This document shows positions 25,121 to 32,677 of a stretch of 64,000 bases of DNA, piece by piece. Source of the DNA: CAIYZT01 sp052387855 (lineage in GTDB: Bacteria > Pseudomonadota > Alphaproteobacteria > Rhodobacterales > Rhodobacteraceae). The DNA lies in contig JBQTIT010000021.1 in NCBI GenBank assembly GCA_052387855.1, positions 140,420-204,419 on the forward strand, written 5' to 3'. Position 1 is the first letter of the stretch, and every line of letters starts with the position of its first letter. The translations under genes and the position numbers were made by a program. Below the pieces are notes generated by a model. The model was not told the DNA's origin. It saw nothing but the letters and a program-made list of their open reading frames with translations, and ran no database searches.

Positions 25121-25180
25121 GCGCCTTGGTGCCAAGCGCGCGGGTGAAAGGCAAGGGGCGGGCGGGCGCCGGCACCCGGT

Positions 25181-25441
25181 TCAGTCCTGGCGGCGGCCAA
25201 AGCCGGGTTGCAGGAAAAAGGGCAGGGCCTCTTGATGCGCGCTCTCACCGGTCAGCGCCTCGGCCGAGGCGCGGGTGTCGCGCAGCGTCTCGTCAGCGAT
25301 GCCGGACAGGCGGGCGCTGGCCTCATGGCCCGCCCGGATGCGGGCAAGGTGCTGGTGCAGCGCCAGGCGCAGAGCAGCGACCAGACCGGCGCGCGGCGCA
25401 AAGGCGGGCAGGGCAGTGATGGCGGGGACAGGGCGGGACAT
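25181..25441 (-). CDS. Small hypothetical protein, weakly DUF1127-like
   Basis: An 86-residue protein. The central part (LARIRAGHEASARLSGIADETLRDTRASAEAL) follows the DUF1127 pattern of short Arg-rich alphaproteobacterial proteins (an Arg/Leu helix, then L-D-x-x-L-x-D-x-G-like), but is diverged and lacks the dense arginines. Function is unknown. The start ATG 25441 is followed by MSRPVPAITALPAF. It is 61 bp upstream of the kinase gene's start on the same strand and divergent from the regulator at 25630. Confidence 0.55.
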   Translation of the reverse strand: MSRPVPAITALPAFAPRAGLVAALRLALHQHLARIRAGHEASARLSGIADETLRDTRASAEALTGESAHQEALPFFLQPGFGRRQD

Positions 25442-25629
25442 GGCAAACTCCTGTGGCTTCGGTCGGTTCAGATTAGCAAGCCGGGCGGCCGGCGCTTGGG
25501 GGCGGCCTGTGGATTTTCCGGGGATTTGCCGGAGATGCGCGGGGGCCCGCCCCGGCGCGGCCGCTTGGGGTTTGAATTGCCGCGCCCGGCGGGGTAAGGC
25601 TGGACAAAGCGGCAAGCAGGTCCTGCGCG

Positions 25630-27183
25630 ATGCATTTCGTTTTCGGCGCCTACGAACTCCATCCGGATCGGGCCGAGGTCCTGGGGCCCGGCGGCCCGGT
25701 GCATCTGGAACCCAAGGCCTATGCCGTCCTGCGCCACCTGGTGGAAAACCACGACCGCGTGGTGTCGCGCGAGGAGTTGATCGAGGTCGTCTGGGGGGGC
25801 CGCTTCATCTCGGACGCGGCGGTTGCCAGCGCGGTGAAATTCGCCCGCAAGGCGGTGGGCGACGATGGCGGGCGGCAGGAGGCGATCCGCACCGTCCACG
25901 GGCTTGGCCACCGGTTCGTGGCGCCGGTCCGCCGGCGCATCGACGCCACGACCTATGTGCCGCGCGAAGAGCCGGCGCCCGCGCCGGGCGAGCGCAGGCC
26001 GACGCTGGCCGTCTTGCCCTTTGCCCAGGGCGCAAGCGAGGGGATGCAGATCGGCGACGGGCTGTCGGACGAGATCATCGCCTCGCTGTCGCGGCTGCGC
26101 TGGCTGCGGGTGATCGCGCGGGAGTCGAGTTTTCGCTTTCGGCAAGAAGGGGTGGACCTGGAGGCGATGCGCCGTGTTCTGGGGGCGGGCTATGCGCTGT
26201 CGGGGCGCATCGAACGCGCGGGCGCGCGGCTGGCCCTGTGGGTGACGCTGATCGACACCGCCAGCGGCGCCGTGATCTGGGCGGACCGCTTTTCGCAAAC
26301 CCTGGACGATCTGCACCAGGCCCGGCAAGAGATCGTCGAAGCTGTCGTGGGCGCGCTCGATTTGCAGATCCCGCAGGCCGAGGCCATGGCCGCGCGCGGC
26401 AAGCCGACCGAGGCGCTGGATGCCTGGGGCGCCTATCATCTGGGGATGAGCCACCTGCACCGCTACAACGCGCATGACAATGCCATCGCCAAGACCTTGC
26501 TGGAGCGTGCCACGACGCTGGACCCCGGCTTTGCCGTGGCCTATGCCGCCCGCGCCTTTGCCCGCTTTCAGGACGGGTTGCAGTGGTTTGCGACCGACCG
26601 CGCCAAGGCGCAGGAGGATGTGCGGCGGCTGTCCGAACGGGCCTACGAGCTTGACCCGCTCGACCCCTTTGCCAACATGGTCATGGGGCGCTGGCACTGG
26701 ATGGACGGCAGGCCGGATGACGGTCTGGTCTGGTATGAGCGCGCCATCCAGCTCAGCCCGAGCTATTCCAAGGGCCATTATACGCGCGGCATGATCGACG
26801 CCTTCGCCGGAAGGTCAGAGCGCGCGCGGGCCGGGGTGGACCTGGCCCTGCGCCTCAGCCCGCTGGACCCGATGATCGGGCCCATGATGACCGCGCGGGC
26901 CATATCCTACCTGGCCGAAGGAGATTTCACAGCCGCCCGCGAATGGGCGCTGAAGGCGGCCCGCCATTCCCCGACCCATTCCAATCTGCTCTGCCTGGCC
27001 GCGGCGGCCTGCGAGCTTGCGGGCGATCATGCCCAGGCGTGGCAGTTTGCCGAAACGCTGCGCAACCTGGTGCCGGGTCTGACAATCTCGATGTATCTGC
27101 AATCTGTACCCATGCCCGGGACGGATGTGCATGCCAGGATTCGCGGCGCGCTGCGCCGGTTGGGCATTCCGGTGGCGGGATGA
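25630..27183 (+). CDS. Winged-helix (OmpR/CadC-type) regulator with TolB-like and TPR regions
   Basis: A 517-residue protein. Residues 1-100 form a Trans_reg_C winged helix (VHLEPKAYAVLRHLVENHDRVVSREELIEVVWGG, AIRTVHGLGHRFVAPV). Residues about 120-250 look like the FlgO/TolB-like domain found in CadC-like and adenylate-cyclase-like regulators (LAVLPFAQGASEGMQIGDGLSDEIIASLSRL), and the rest is TPR repeats (TLDPGFAVAYAARAFARF, ELDPLDPFANMVMGRWHWM, IQLSPSYSKGHYTRGMI). No membrane segment is evident, so it is probably a cytoplasmic regulator. The target genes are unknown. Confidence 0.85.
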   Translation: MHFVFGAYELHPDRAEVLGPGGPVHLEPKAYAVLRHLVENHDRVVSREELIEVVWGGRFISDAAVASAVKFARKAVGDDGGRQEAIRTVHGLGHRFVAPVRRRIDATTYVPREEPAPAPGERRPTLAVLPFAQGASEGMQIGDGLSDEIIASLSRLRWLRVIARESSFRFRQEGVDLEAMRRVLGAGYALSGRIERAGARLALWVTLIDTASGAVIWADRFSQTLDDLHQARQEIVEAVVGALDLQIPQAEAMAARGKPTEALDAWGAYHLGMSHLHRYNAHDNAIAKTLLERATTLDPGFAVAYAARAFARFQDGLQWFATDRAKAQEDVRRLSERAYELDPLDPFANMVMGRWHWMDGRPDDGLVWYERAIQLSPSYSKGHYTRGMIDAFAGRSERARAGVDLALRLSPLDPMIGPMMTARAISYLAEGDFTAAREWALKAARHSPTHSNLLCLAAAACELAGDHAQAWQFAETLRNLVPGLTISMYLQSVPMPGTDVHARIRGALRRLGIPVAG

Positions 27184-27199
27184 ACCTGCCCAGCGCCTC

Positions 27200-27228
27200 T
27201 TGCTTTCCGGCAAAAGGCGCTTTATAGG
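27200..27228 (+). promoter_or_regulatory. Probable promoter of rpsB-tsf
   Basis: TTGCTT (27200-27205), a 17-bp spacer and TATAGG (27223-27228), 125 bp before the rpsB start. This leaves a long 5' leader of about 115 nt. Confidence 0.5.
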
Positions 27229-27291
27229 CGGCGCCACTTCACAGGCAGATGCGGGCCATGCGGGGAGAAATCCCGTCTGGTCCACCGGTTG

Positions 27292-27310
27292 TCCCGGAAT
27301 GAATCCGGGA
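27292..27310 (+). promoter_or_regulatory. Hairpin in the rpsB leader, possible S2 autoregulatory site
   Basis: A perfect 7-bp stem TCCCGGA-ATGAA-TCCGGGA in the long rpsB leader. Ribosomal protein S2 is known to repress its own mRNA through a structured leader in other bacteria; that this hairpin does the same here is inference. Confidence 0.4.
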
Positions 27311-27352
27311 TGAAATCATCTGCCGCGGGACAAACCGGAAAGGATATTGAGC

Positions 27353-28108
27353 ATGGCTCTTCCCGAGTTCTCCATGCGTCAGCTCTTGGAAGCTGGCGTT
27401 CACTACGGCCACCAGACCGCCCGCTGGAACCCCAAGATGGGCGAATTCATCTATGGCGACCGCAACGGCATCCACATTCTTGACCTGACGCAGACCGTCC
27501 CGATGCTGGATGCGGCGCTGAAGGTCGTGCGCGACACCGTCGCCAAGGGCGGCCGCATCCTGTTCGTCGGCACCAAGCGGCAGGCGCAAAAGCCGGTGGC
27601 CGAGGCCGCCGAGAAATGCGCGCAATTCTACATGAACCACCGCTGGCTGGGCGGAACGCTGACCAACTGGAAGACCATCTCGCAGTCGATCCAGCGCCTG
27701 AAGCAGATCGACGAGCTTCTGGCCGCCGGCGCCGAGGGCATGACCAAGAAAGAGCGCCTGAACATGGAGCGCGACCAGTCCAAGCTGCAGGCTTCGCTGG
27801 GCGGGATCCGCGAAATGGGCGGCACCCCGGACCTTTTGTTCGTGATCGACGTGGGCAAGGAGGATCTGGCGATCCTTGAAGCACAAAAGCTGGGCATTCC
27901 GGTGGTCGGCGTCGTGGACACCAACAACTCGCCCAAGGGCGTGGACTATGTGATCCCCGGCAACGACGACGCGGCCCGCGCCATCGCGCTCTACTGCGAT
28001 CTGGTGGCCCGCGCGGCGCTTGACGGCATGTCGGCCCAGATGGGCGCCGCCGGCGTCGACCTTGGCGCGCTGTACGAAGCGCCCGCCGAAGAGGCTGTCG
28101 AGGCCTGA
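27353..28108 (+). CDS. rpsB: 30S ribosomal protein S2
   Basis: A 251-residue S2 protein: MRQLLEAGVHYGHQTARWNPKM, GIHILDLTQT, ILFVGTKRQAQ, HRWLGGTLTNWKTI, LLFVIDVGKEDLAILEAQKLGIPVVGVVDTN and VIPGNDDAARAI are all family signatures. The ATG at 27353 (MALPEF) follows an AGGA ribosome site; an in-frame TTG 6 bp upstream is less likely. It leads the conserved rpsB-tsf operon. Confidence 0.98.
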   Translation: MALPEFSMRQLLEAGVHYGHQTARWNPKMGEFIYGDRNGIHILDLTQTVPMLDAALKVVRDTVAKGGRILFVGTKRQAQKPVAEAAEKCAQFYMNHRWLGGTLTNWKTISQSIQRLKQIDELLAAGAEGMTKKERLNMERDQSKLQASLGGIREMGGTPDLLFVIDVGKEDLAILEAQKLGIPVVGVVDTNNSPKGVDYVIPGNDDAARAIALYCDLVARAALDGMSAQMGAAGVDLGALYEAPAEEAVEA

Positions 28109-28130
28109 GCGCCTTGACGCAAAAGTGTCA

Positions 28131-28155
28131 CCCGGCGGCGGCAAGCTCCGCCGGG
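28131..28155 (+). promoter_or_regulatory. Intercistronic hairpin between rpsB and tsf
   Basis: CCCGGCGG paired with CCGCCGGG (8 bp, 9-nt loop), without a T-run. It may attenuate or process the transcript so that less tsf than rpsB is made, an arrangement also known in E. coli. Confidence 0.5.
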
Positions 28156-28181
28156 ACCACCCAAACCCTGAGGGACAAGAG

Positions 28182-29078
28182 ATGAACATCACCGCTTCGA
28201 TGGTGAAAGAGCTGCGCGATTCCACCGGCGCAGGCATGATGGATGCCAAAAAGGCCCTGACCGAAACCAATGGCGACATGGAAGCCGCGGTTGACTGGCT
28301 GCGGACCAAGGGTCTGGCCAAGGCCGCGAAAAAGGCTGACCGCGTGGCGGCCGAGGGGCTGGTCGGCGTCGCCGTTTCGGGCGGGCGCGGCGTGGCGGTC
28401 GAGGTGAACTCGGAAACCGACTTTGTCGCCAAGAACGCCGACTTCCAGACGCTGGTGCGCGGCCTGACCACCTCGGCGCTGAAAGCCGCCGACATCGACG
28501 CCCTGCGCGCCATGGACATGGGCGGCAAGACCGGCGCCGATCAGGTGCTGGATGCCGTCGCGCTGATCGGCGAGAACATCACGCTCCGCCGCATGGCCGC
28601 GATCGAGGGCGACTCGGTCGCCTCCTACATCCACACCTCGGCCGGCGACGGTCTGGGGCGGATCGGGGTTCTGGTGGCGGTCAAGGGCACCGACAACGGC
28701 ATTGCCAAGCAGATCGCGATGCATGTCGCCGCGACCTCGCCCATGGCGCTGTCCGAGGCCGACATGGACCCGGCCGTGATCGAGCGCGAGCTTGCCGTGC
28801 AGACCTCCAAGGCGCTTGAGGAAAACGCGGCCTCGGCCAAGCCCAAGCCCGAAGCGGTGATCCAGAACAACATCATCCCGGGCCGTATGAAAAAGTTCCT
28901 CTCCGAGGTGACGCTGCTGAACCAGCAGTTCGTGCTCAACCCCGACGTGACCGTCGGCCAGGCCGCCAAGGATGCCGGCGTCGAGGTGGTGGGCTATGTG
29001 CGCCTTTCCGTGGGCGAGGGCATCGAGAAAAAGGCCGAAGACTTTGCCGCCGAAGTGGCGAGCATGGTCAAGGGCTGA
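28182..29078 (+). CDS. tsf: Translation elongation factor Ts
   Basis: A 298-residue nucleotide-exchange factor for EF-Tu. The UBA-like N-terminus (MVKELRDSTGAGMMDAKKALTETNGDMEAAVDWLRTKG), the TDFVAKNADF motif of the core and VTLLNQQFVLNPDVTV are typical. The ATG at 28182 has an AGGGA ribosome site at a good distance. It is the second gene of the rpsB operon and the last host gene before the prophage. Confidence 0.98.
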   Translation: MNITASMVKELRDSTGAGMMDAKKALTETNGDMEAAVDWLRTKGLAKAAKKADRVAAEGLVGVAVSGGRGVAVEVNSETDFVAKNADFQTLVRGLTTSALKAADIDALRAMDMGGKTGADQVLDAVALIGENITLRRMAAIEGDSVASYIHTSAGDGLGRIGVLVAVKGTDNGIAKQIAMHVAATSPMALSEADMDPAVIERELAVQTSKALEENAASAKPKPEAVIQNNIIPGRMKKFLSEVTLLNQQFVLNPDVTVGQAAKDAGVEVVGYVRLSVGEGIEKKAEDFAAEVASMVKG

Positions 29079-29098
29079 GATCACGTCAAAGACCGCAG

Positions 29099-29128
29099 CA
29101 AGGACCCCGGTGAAAGCCGGGGTCCTTT
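29099..29128 (+). terminator. Rho-independent terminator after tsf
   Basis: AGGACCCCGG, loop TGAAAG, CCGGGGTCCT then TT and CGCTTT. A 10-bp perfect stem that ends the rpsB-tsf operon about 120 bp before the dif-like site. Confidence 0.85.
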
Positions 29129-29246
29129 CGCTTTGGTAGAACGCGCGCGCCGCCGATCAACGCGAAGAAAGGCGTTCAGGTGTTTGAAGTGGCGATTGTT
29201 TCCGAAAGCCGCAGATCCGGGTTGATGTGGGGACTGCTGGATCGTT

Positions 29247-29274
29247 GTTTTACATAATATTGATTATGCGCAAT
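29247..29274 (+). other. dif-like XerC/XerD site, left prophage junction (attL)
   Basis: Read on this strand: XerD-type arm GTTTTACATAA, centre TATTGA, XerC-type arm TTATGCGCAAT. Against the reverse complement of E. coli dif each arm matches in 9 of 11 positions, including the fully conserved CATAA and TTATGCGCA cores. The right junction at 35614-35641 shares the centre and the start of the XerC arm exactly. After integration this copy looks the more canonical one and probably serves as the working chromosomal dif. Confidence 0.85.
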
Positions 29275-29343
29275 GTTCCTCTTGCGCGGGAAAGAAAAAT
29301 CAAAGCGGGATGACCTCGGGCGCTCCTGCCCTGTGAGGTGATC

Positions 29344-29487
29344 ATGCAAGAAAAATCTCTCAATCTGCTCCGGCTGCTTTCGCCGGTCGTCGTCAGGACG
29401 GTCCTGCCTGCCGCGCTTGGCGCGGGTGGCACCATGGCGGCGGTTCTGTGGTCCGATGGCTTTCGGGCCTTCTGTGGGCTCTCGTGA
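29344..29487 (+). CDS. Small hydrophobic phage protein, function unknown (47 aa)
   Basis: A 47-residue frame with GAGGTG 4 bp before its ATG. Residues 8-36 are largely hydrophobic (LLRLLSPVVV, VLPAALGAGGTMAAVLW), interrupted by one Arg, so a single membrane-spanning segment is possible. Its TGA overlaps the next ATG (TGATG), the first link in a chain of overlapping phage genes. It is the first gene after the left junction. No family is recognised; a role in membrane interaction or lysis is only a guess. Confidence 0.6.
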   Translation: MQEKSLNLLRLLSPVVVRTVLPAALGAGGTMAAVLWSDGFRAFCGLS

Positions 29488-29720
29488 TGTTCATCGAGCG
29501 CGAGCCCATCGCGACCTATGAGCAAGCCGTCTGGCGGCTCTGCTACCACGTCTGTAGCGGTGTCCCGCAGGCGGAAACCGACGGCGCGGTGAAAATCGTG
29601 GCCGATGTCTTCTGGTTCAGCGATGAAAAGGTCCGTGCGGACCTGTCCAAGGCCTTGCGGGAAATCGGGGGTATCTATCCCCCTTCCCGCCTTCCTCGAC
29701 GTAGAGGGGTGGCGCGATGA
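29487..29720 (+). CDS. Phage protein of unknown function (77 aa)
   Basis: A 77-residue soluble-looking protein (MFIEREPIATYEQAVWRLCY, KIVADVFWFSDEKVRADLSKALREIGG) ending in a basic tail. The ATG overlaps the stop of the preceding small gene and the stop overlaps the VP2 ATG (ATGA), so it is coupled on both sides. A longer in-frame start at 29448 exists but lies inside the upstream gene and lacks a ribosome site. No family is recognised. Confidence 0.6.
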   Translation: MFIEREPIATYEQAVWRLCYHVCSGVPQAETDGAVKIVADVFWFSDEKVRADLSKALREIGGIYPPSRLPRRRGVAR

Positions 29721-30553
29721 TTGGCGCAGAAACCCTCCTGCGGGTCGGGGGTACCCTTTTGGGCGGCATTCTCGGCAAGCCCAAGAATGAATGGGTGGTC
29801 CCCGACTATTCCAAGATGGTCTCTGAGGCCGAAAAGGCGGGTATCAACCCGCTTGCGGTCTTGAGTGCGGCGCCGGGTGCGGCGATGCAGTCCCAGAATT
29901 ACATGGGGCAGGCAATCCAAGAGGCTGGGCTGATGCTGGCGGAAAACGTCCAGAAGAGCCAAGGCCTCGCGCGCGTGGATCAATACCAGCGCGAAAACGA
30001 CGCCTTGAAGCGGCAGGTTGCAAGGCTGACCTTGCAAGCGCCGGTTCCGGGGATTTATGGTCAACCTGCGGCCATGCCGTCGCTGGCCGAAGCCCATGGG
30101 GGTGCGAATGGTGGAAGTGGTGCTTCGGCTTCTTCGAGCATACCTGTGGTATTGCCTCTGGGCCGCGCTGGCGACGGAGATGCTGATGCTCGCGGCAATC
30201 CTGTTCAAAACGCTCTAGAACAGGACATTCCTGCCGTTCGCGCCTTCGGGCGGGATTGGTTCGGATCGGGCGGTACGTCGACCGGGCAAACCTTCGAGGA
30301 CGCGATTGGTGATCCGGGGTCTTGGCTGGCGGCGCCTATGATCGGGTTCGATATGCTGGCGGCGGAGATCGGGCGCGGTCTCGATTATTGGGAATATAGC
30401 CGTCATCGGAAGGCCGGGCGGCTCGGCTTCAAGATGGACAATCGCTATTTTGTCCAAGAGCCGGACAAACCGGAAAAACCGATGCGCTATTACGGTCGTT
30501 CCGATAAGGGGATGCCTCGGCGCCCGCTCACTTATGGCGGTTATGCCCCATGA
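29717..30553 (+). CDS. Microvirus minor capsid / DNA pilot protein VP2
   Basis: A 278-residue protein in the place and with the features of the VP2 (phiX174 H-like) pilot protein: a Gly-rich hydrophobic N-terminus (LLRVGGTLLGGILG), the family motif SEAEKAGINPLAVLSAAPGA, then a coiled-coil region (QEAGLMLAENVQKSQGLARVDQYQRENDALKRQVARL). The middle (about 118-165) is a low-complexity Gly/Ser/Ala linker under which another frame may be overprinted. It should form the tube that delivers the genome through the envelope. Coupled upstream and downstream by ATGA overlaps. Confidence 0.87.
   Translation: MIGAETLLRVGGTLLGGILGKPKNEWVVPDYSKMVSEAEKAGINPLAVLSAAPGAAMQSQNYMGQAIQEAGLMLAENVQKSQGLARVDQYQRENDALKRQVARLTLQAPVPGIYGQPAAMPSLAEAHGGANGGSGASASSSIPVVLPLGRAGDGDADARGNPVQNALEQDIPAVRAFGRDWFGSGGTSTGQTFEDAIGDPGSWLAAPMIGFDMLAAEIGRGLDYWEYSRHRKAGRLGFKMDNRYFVQEPDKPEKPMRYYGRSDKGMPRRPLTYGGYAP
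30108..30218 (+). CDS. Candidate overprinted membrane peptide inside VP2 (36 aa)
   Basis: In the +1 frame relative to VP2, an ATG preceded by GGGGGTG opens a 36-residue frame: MVEVVLRLLR, AYLWYCLWAA, then LATEMLMLAAILFKTL. About 25 residues are hydrophobic, enough for one membrane helix, with basic residues at the start. It lies exactly under the low-complexity linker of VP2. Overprinted hydrophobic lysis peptides are known in microviruses (gene E of phiX174 within D), so this is a lysis-peptide candidate. A start 4 codons earlier (30096) is possible. Its short length means chance cannot be excluded. Confidence 0.4.
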   Translation: MVEVVLRLLRAYLWYCLWAALATEMLMLAAILFKTL

Positions 30554-30651
30554 AAAAGCCCTGCTCAGCCTGTGACAAGCGGCGCGCAGCCATGAAGGCT
30601 GCCGCCAAGAAAATCGTTCTGATCCTCAAACCGAAAGGAAAGAAGAAATGA
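30550..30651 (+). CDS. J-like basic DNA-binding peptide (33 aa)
   Basis: A 33-residue peptide between VP2 and VP1, coupled to both by ATGA overlaps. It contains CSAC, then KRR, MKAAAKK, and ends KPKGKKK: 13 of 33 residues are Lys or Arg. In phiX174 the 37-residue protein J, also very basic, is encoded right before the capsid gene and coats the packaged DNA. Position, size and charge make this the functional counterpart. The CxxC pair is an addition of unknown meaning. Confidence 0.7.
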   Translation: MKKPCSACDKRRAAMKAAAKKIVLILKPKGKKK

Positions 30652-32219
30652 GTTACCAGAGGCCTTTGAATACCCGGCGTGAAGCCCGCTCCGTTGTCGG
30701 GCGGTTTCGCTCGGGCCGTTTGTCGCCCGTCCAGTGTGTGCCGGTCCTCGGCAATGAGGGCGGCATGCTGCAACAGTCGATCACCATGGAACTGGACCCC
30801 ATCGCGGGCCGGATGATCACACCGATTTTCGGGGAACTGATTGCCGTCTTCGTGCCGGTGGAGGCCATGGACGCGCTGAAGAACCCGGAAGATGCCTATG
30901 CGGGGATGACGGAAGTCATCCGCGAGAAACTGCTCACCGGCAACGGTCTGTTCTCGCTGATTGAGGAAACGGAGATTTCCAAGCGGTGTCGGGTCGTTCC
31001 GGCGTCCTATGACGGCGTGAAGCGTGTGAATGAGGTCGTGCGCCTCGGCCACAACTGCGCCGCCAACTATCTGCGCCGTCGCCGGTGGGATAAGGCGCCG
31101 CAACTGCTGGCGACCAATAACTATGAAACCCCGGCGATCATTTCGCAGACGGCGCTCGAAAAGCTGAACGGCGTCCTTGATCCGGATGACCATGTGAACG
31201 GGGCGGTCAAGCTGGACATTCCGAATATGAGCCTTCCTGTGGAAGGGATCGGTATGGAGGGCAGTTACACAATCCCCGGGGGCCTTACCGGGGTGAAGGA
31301 AACCGGTGGGACCAGCGCTGACTATGCGGTGGCGCATTCGGGCAACTCTTCGTCGGGCAACCGGCTGGTGATGGAAGTGCAGGCGGGTTATCCCGCCGTT
31401 TTCGCCAAGCTGAACGGCGCGGCGGCCGGCAACGTCTCGCTCACGGATTTCTATCGCGCCGAAAAGATGGACCGGCTCACCCGGACCATGCGGGAAATTC
31501 TGGAAGCCAATCCCGAGTATGGCGAGGAAATGGTTCTGCGCTGGGCGCACGGCATGTCCGTGGATGCTGGCAAGGTTCCTTGGGTCATTGCCGAGAAATC
31601 GCGCATTTTCGGTCGCTCCATCGTTGGCGCGGTCGACAGCGCCGGGATCGCGGCGGAGACGATGCGTTCGGACATGGCTATGACGCTCAACTTCACCATC
31701 CCGATCCCGAGGACGGAACTGGGCGGCGTCATCATGACCTTTGCGGTCGTGCGTCCGGATGAAACCCTCGGCTCGCAGCCCCATCCGATCCTTGCGGACA
31801 ACTGGAAGGCGGAGAATTACGCCGCCGCCGAAATGGAACTGGACCCCGTGGGGATCGGCCTGCGTTGGCTGCACTCCGAATGCCCGCAGGTGGATGAGAG
31901 CGTCCGGCAGATGTACACCGGCTACAACGGCCTCAAGCGGCTTTACGTCGACTACGGCCTTTCCCGCATGCTCGACCCTGCCACGATCACCAATAAGACG
32001 GCGGTCTGGCAGTTGGAATTGTCGCCCTCGGTCTCGCCGGATACTATCCTCTATCCGGATGATTTCCCGCAAAATCCGTTCGTTGACCAGAACGCCGAGG
32101 TTTGCACCTACATCCTGCAATCGCAGGCGGTGATCAGGACGCCCCTGATTTTTGGCCCGTCGCCGGTTGAACAGCTTGAGACGCTGAACACCACCGACCT
32201 TTTCAATGAGGGTGCATGA
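30648..32219 (+). CDS. Microvirus major capsid protein VP1 (F protein)
   Basis: A 523-residue major capsid protein. Features of the microvirus F/VP1 family include FGELIAVFVPVEAMDAL and GLFSLIEETEISKRC in the N-terminal half, YLRRRRWDKAPQLL, and a C-terminal half with PIPRTELGGVIMTFAVVRPDETL and YPDDFPQNPFVDQNAEV. The Gly-rich insert near 200-230 could form the surface protrusion. It forms the T=1 shell of 60 copies. Overlaps the basic peptide gene upstream and the next gene downstream by ATGA. Confidence 0.92.
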   Translation: MSYQRPLNTRREARSVVGRFRSGRLSPVQCVPVLGNEGGMLQQSITMELDPIAGRMITPIFGELIAVFVPVEAMDALKNPEDAYAGMTEVIREKLLTGNGLFSLIEETEISKRCRVVPASYDGVKRVNEVVRLGHNCAANYLRRRRWDKAPQLLATNNYETPAIISQTALEKLNGVLDPDDHVNGAVKLDIPNMSLPVEGIGMEGSYTIPGGLTGVKETGGTSADYAVAHSGNSSSGNRLVMEVQAGYPAVFAKLNGAAAGNVSLTDFYRAEKMDRLTRTMREILEANPEYGEEMVLRWAHGMSVDAGKVPWVIAEKSRIFGRSIVGAVDSAGIAAETMRSDMAMTLNFTIPIPRTELGGVIMTFAVVRPDETLGSQPHPILADNWKAENYAAAEMELDPVGIGLRWLHSECPQVDESVRQMYTGYNGLKRLYVDYGLSRMLDPATITNKTAVWQLELSPSVSPDTILYPDDFPQNPFVDQNAEVCTYILQSQAVIRTPLIFGPSPVEQLETLNTTDLFNEGA

Positions 32220-32677
32220 TGGAAGTCGAACGCAAATCCGTTCTGGTGTCGGCGGCGGGTGGGTTCCTCCACTTCGTCACCAGTGATGGCGAGTTGCTCG
32301 CCAGCATCGGTGTGCCGCCGGGCATGGTCCCGGCGGCGCCCTACCTTGATCTGGTGCCGCCCGGCGCCGGGATCGAGGTGGAAGGGCTTGCGGTTCTCGA
32401 ACCGCAGGCCCGCGCCTTGTCCGGTCGTGTGGGCTTCGGGGAAGCCCATTTCACGACCGCCTGCAATCCGGACTTCGTTCCGGATCGGCCCGCGCAGTTT
32501 GAGCGGCAAATGCGCGTGATGATCTCGCAGCTTGCCGCCAAGACGGATCGTCTGGACGCGCGGCAAAGGGCCTTGGACAAGATCGAGCGCATCCCCACGG
32601 CCCCTGCCCCGGCCTCTGCGGCGGCGCCCGATCAGGCGGCAGAGGTCATCGAGACGGTGGCGCCAGGTGCAGAGTAG
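32216..32677 (+). CDS. Phage protein after capsid gene, possible scaffolding-type protein (153 aa)
   Basis: A 153-residue protein with a beta-rich N-terminal half (VLVSAAGGFLHFVTSDGELLASIG, LVPPGAGIEVEGLAVLE), a central segment FGEAHFTTACNPDFVPDRPAQFERQMRV, and a C-terminal coiled coil (QLAAKTDRLDARQRALDKIERI) with an Ala/Pro tail. A coiled coil next to the capsid gene would suit an internal scaffolding protein (VP3), but I see no clear VP3 motif, so this is inference from position. The ATG overlaps the VP1 stop. Confidence 0.6.
   Translation: MMEVERKSVLVSAAGGFLHFVTSDGELLASIGVPPGMVPAAPYLDLVPPGAGIEVEGLAVLEPQARALSGRVGFGEAHFTTACNPDFVPDRPAQFERQMRVMISQLAAKTDRLDARQRALDKIERIPTAPAPASAAAPDQAAEVIETVAPGAE

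Noticed and set aside
25468..26778. A 436-codon minus-strand frame opposite the winged-helix/TPR regulator
   Set aside because: Antisense shadow; the plus frame has a clear Trans_reg_C domain and TPR repeats.
28131..28155. Hairpin after rpsB as a full terminator
   Set aside because: No T-run follows and tsf has no promoter of its own that I can see, so full termination is unlikely; kept as an intercistronic hairpin.
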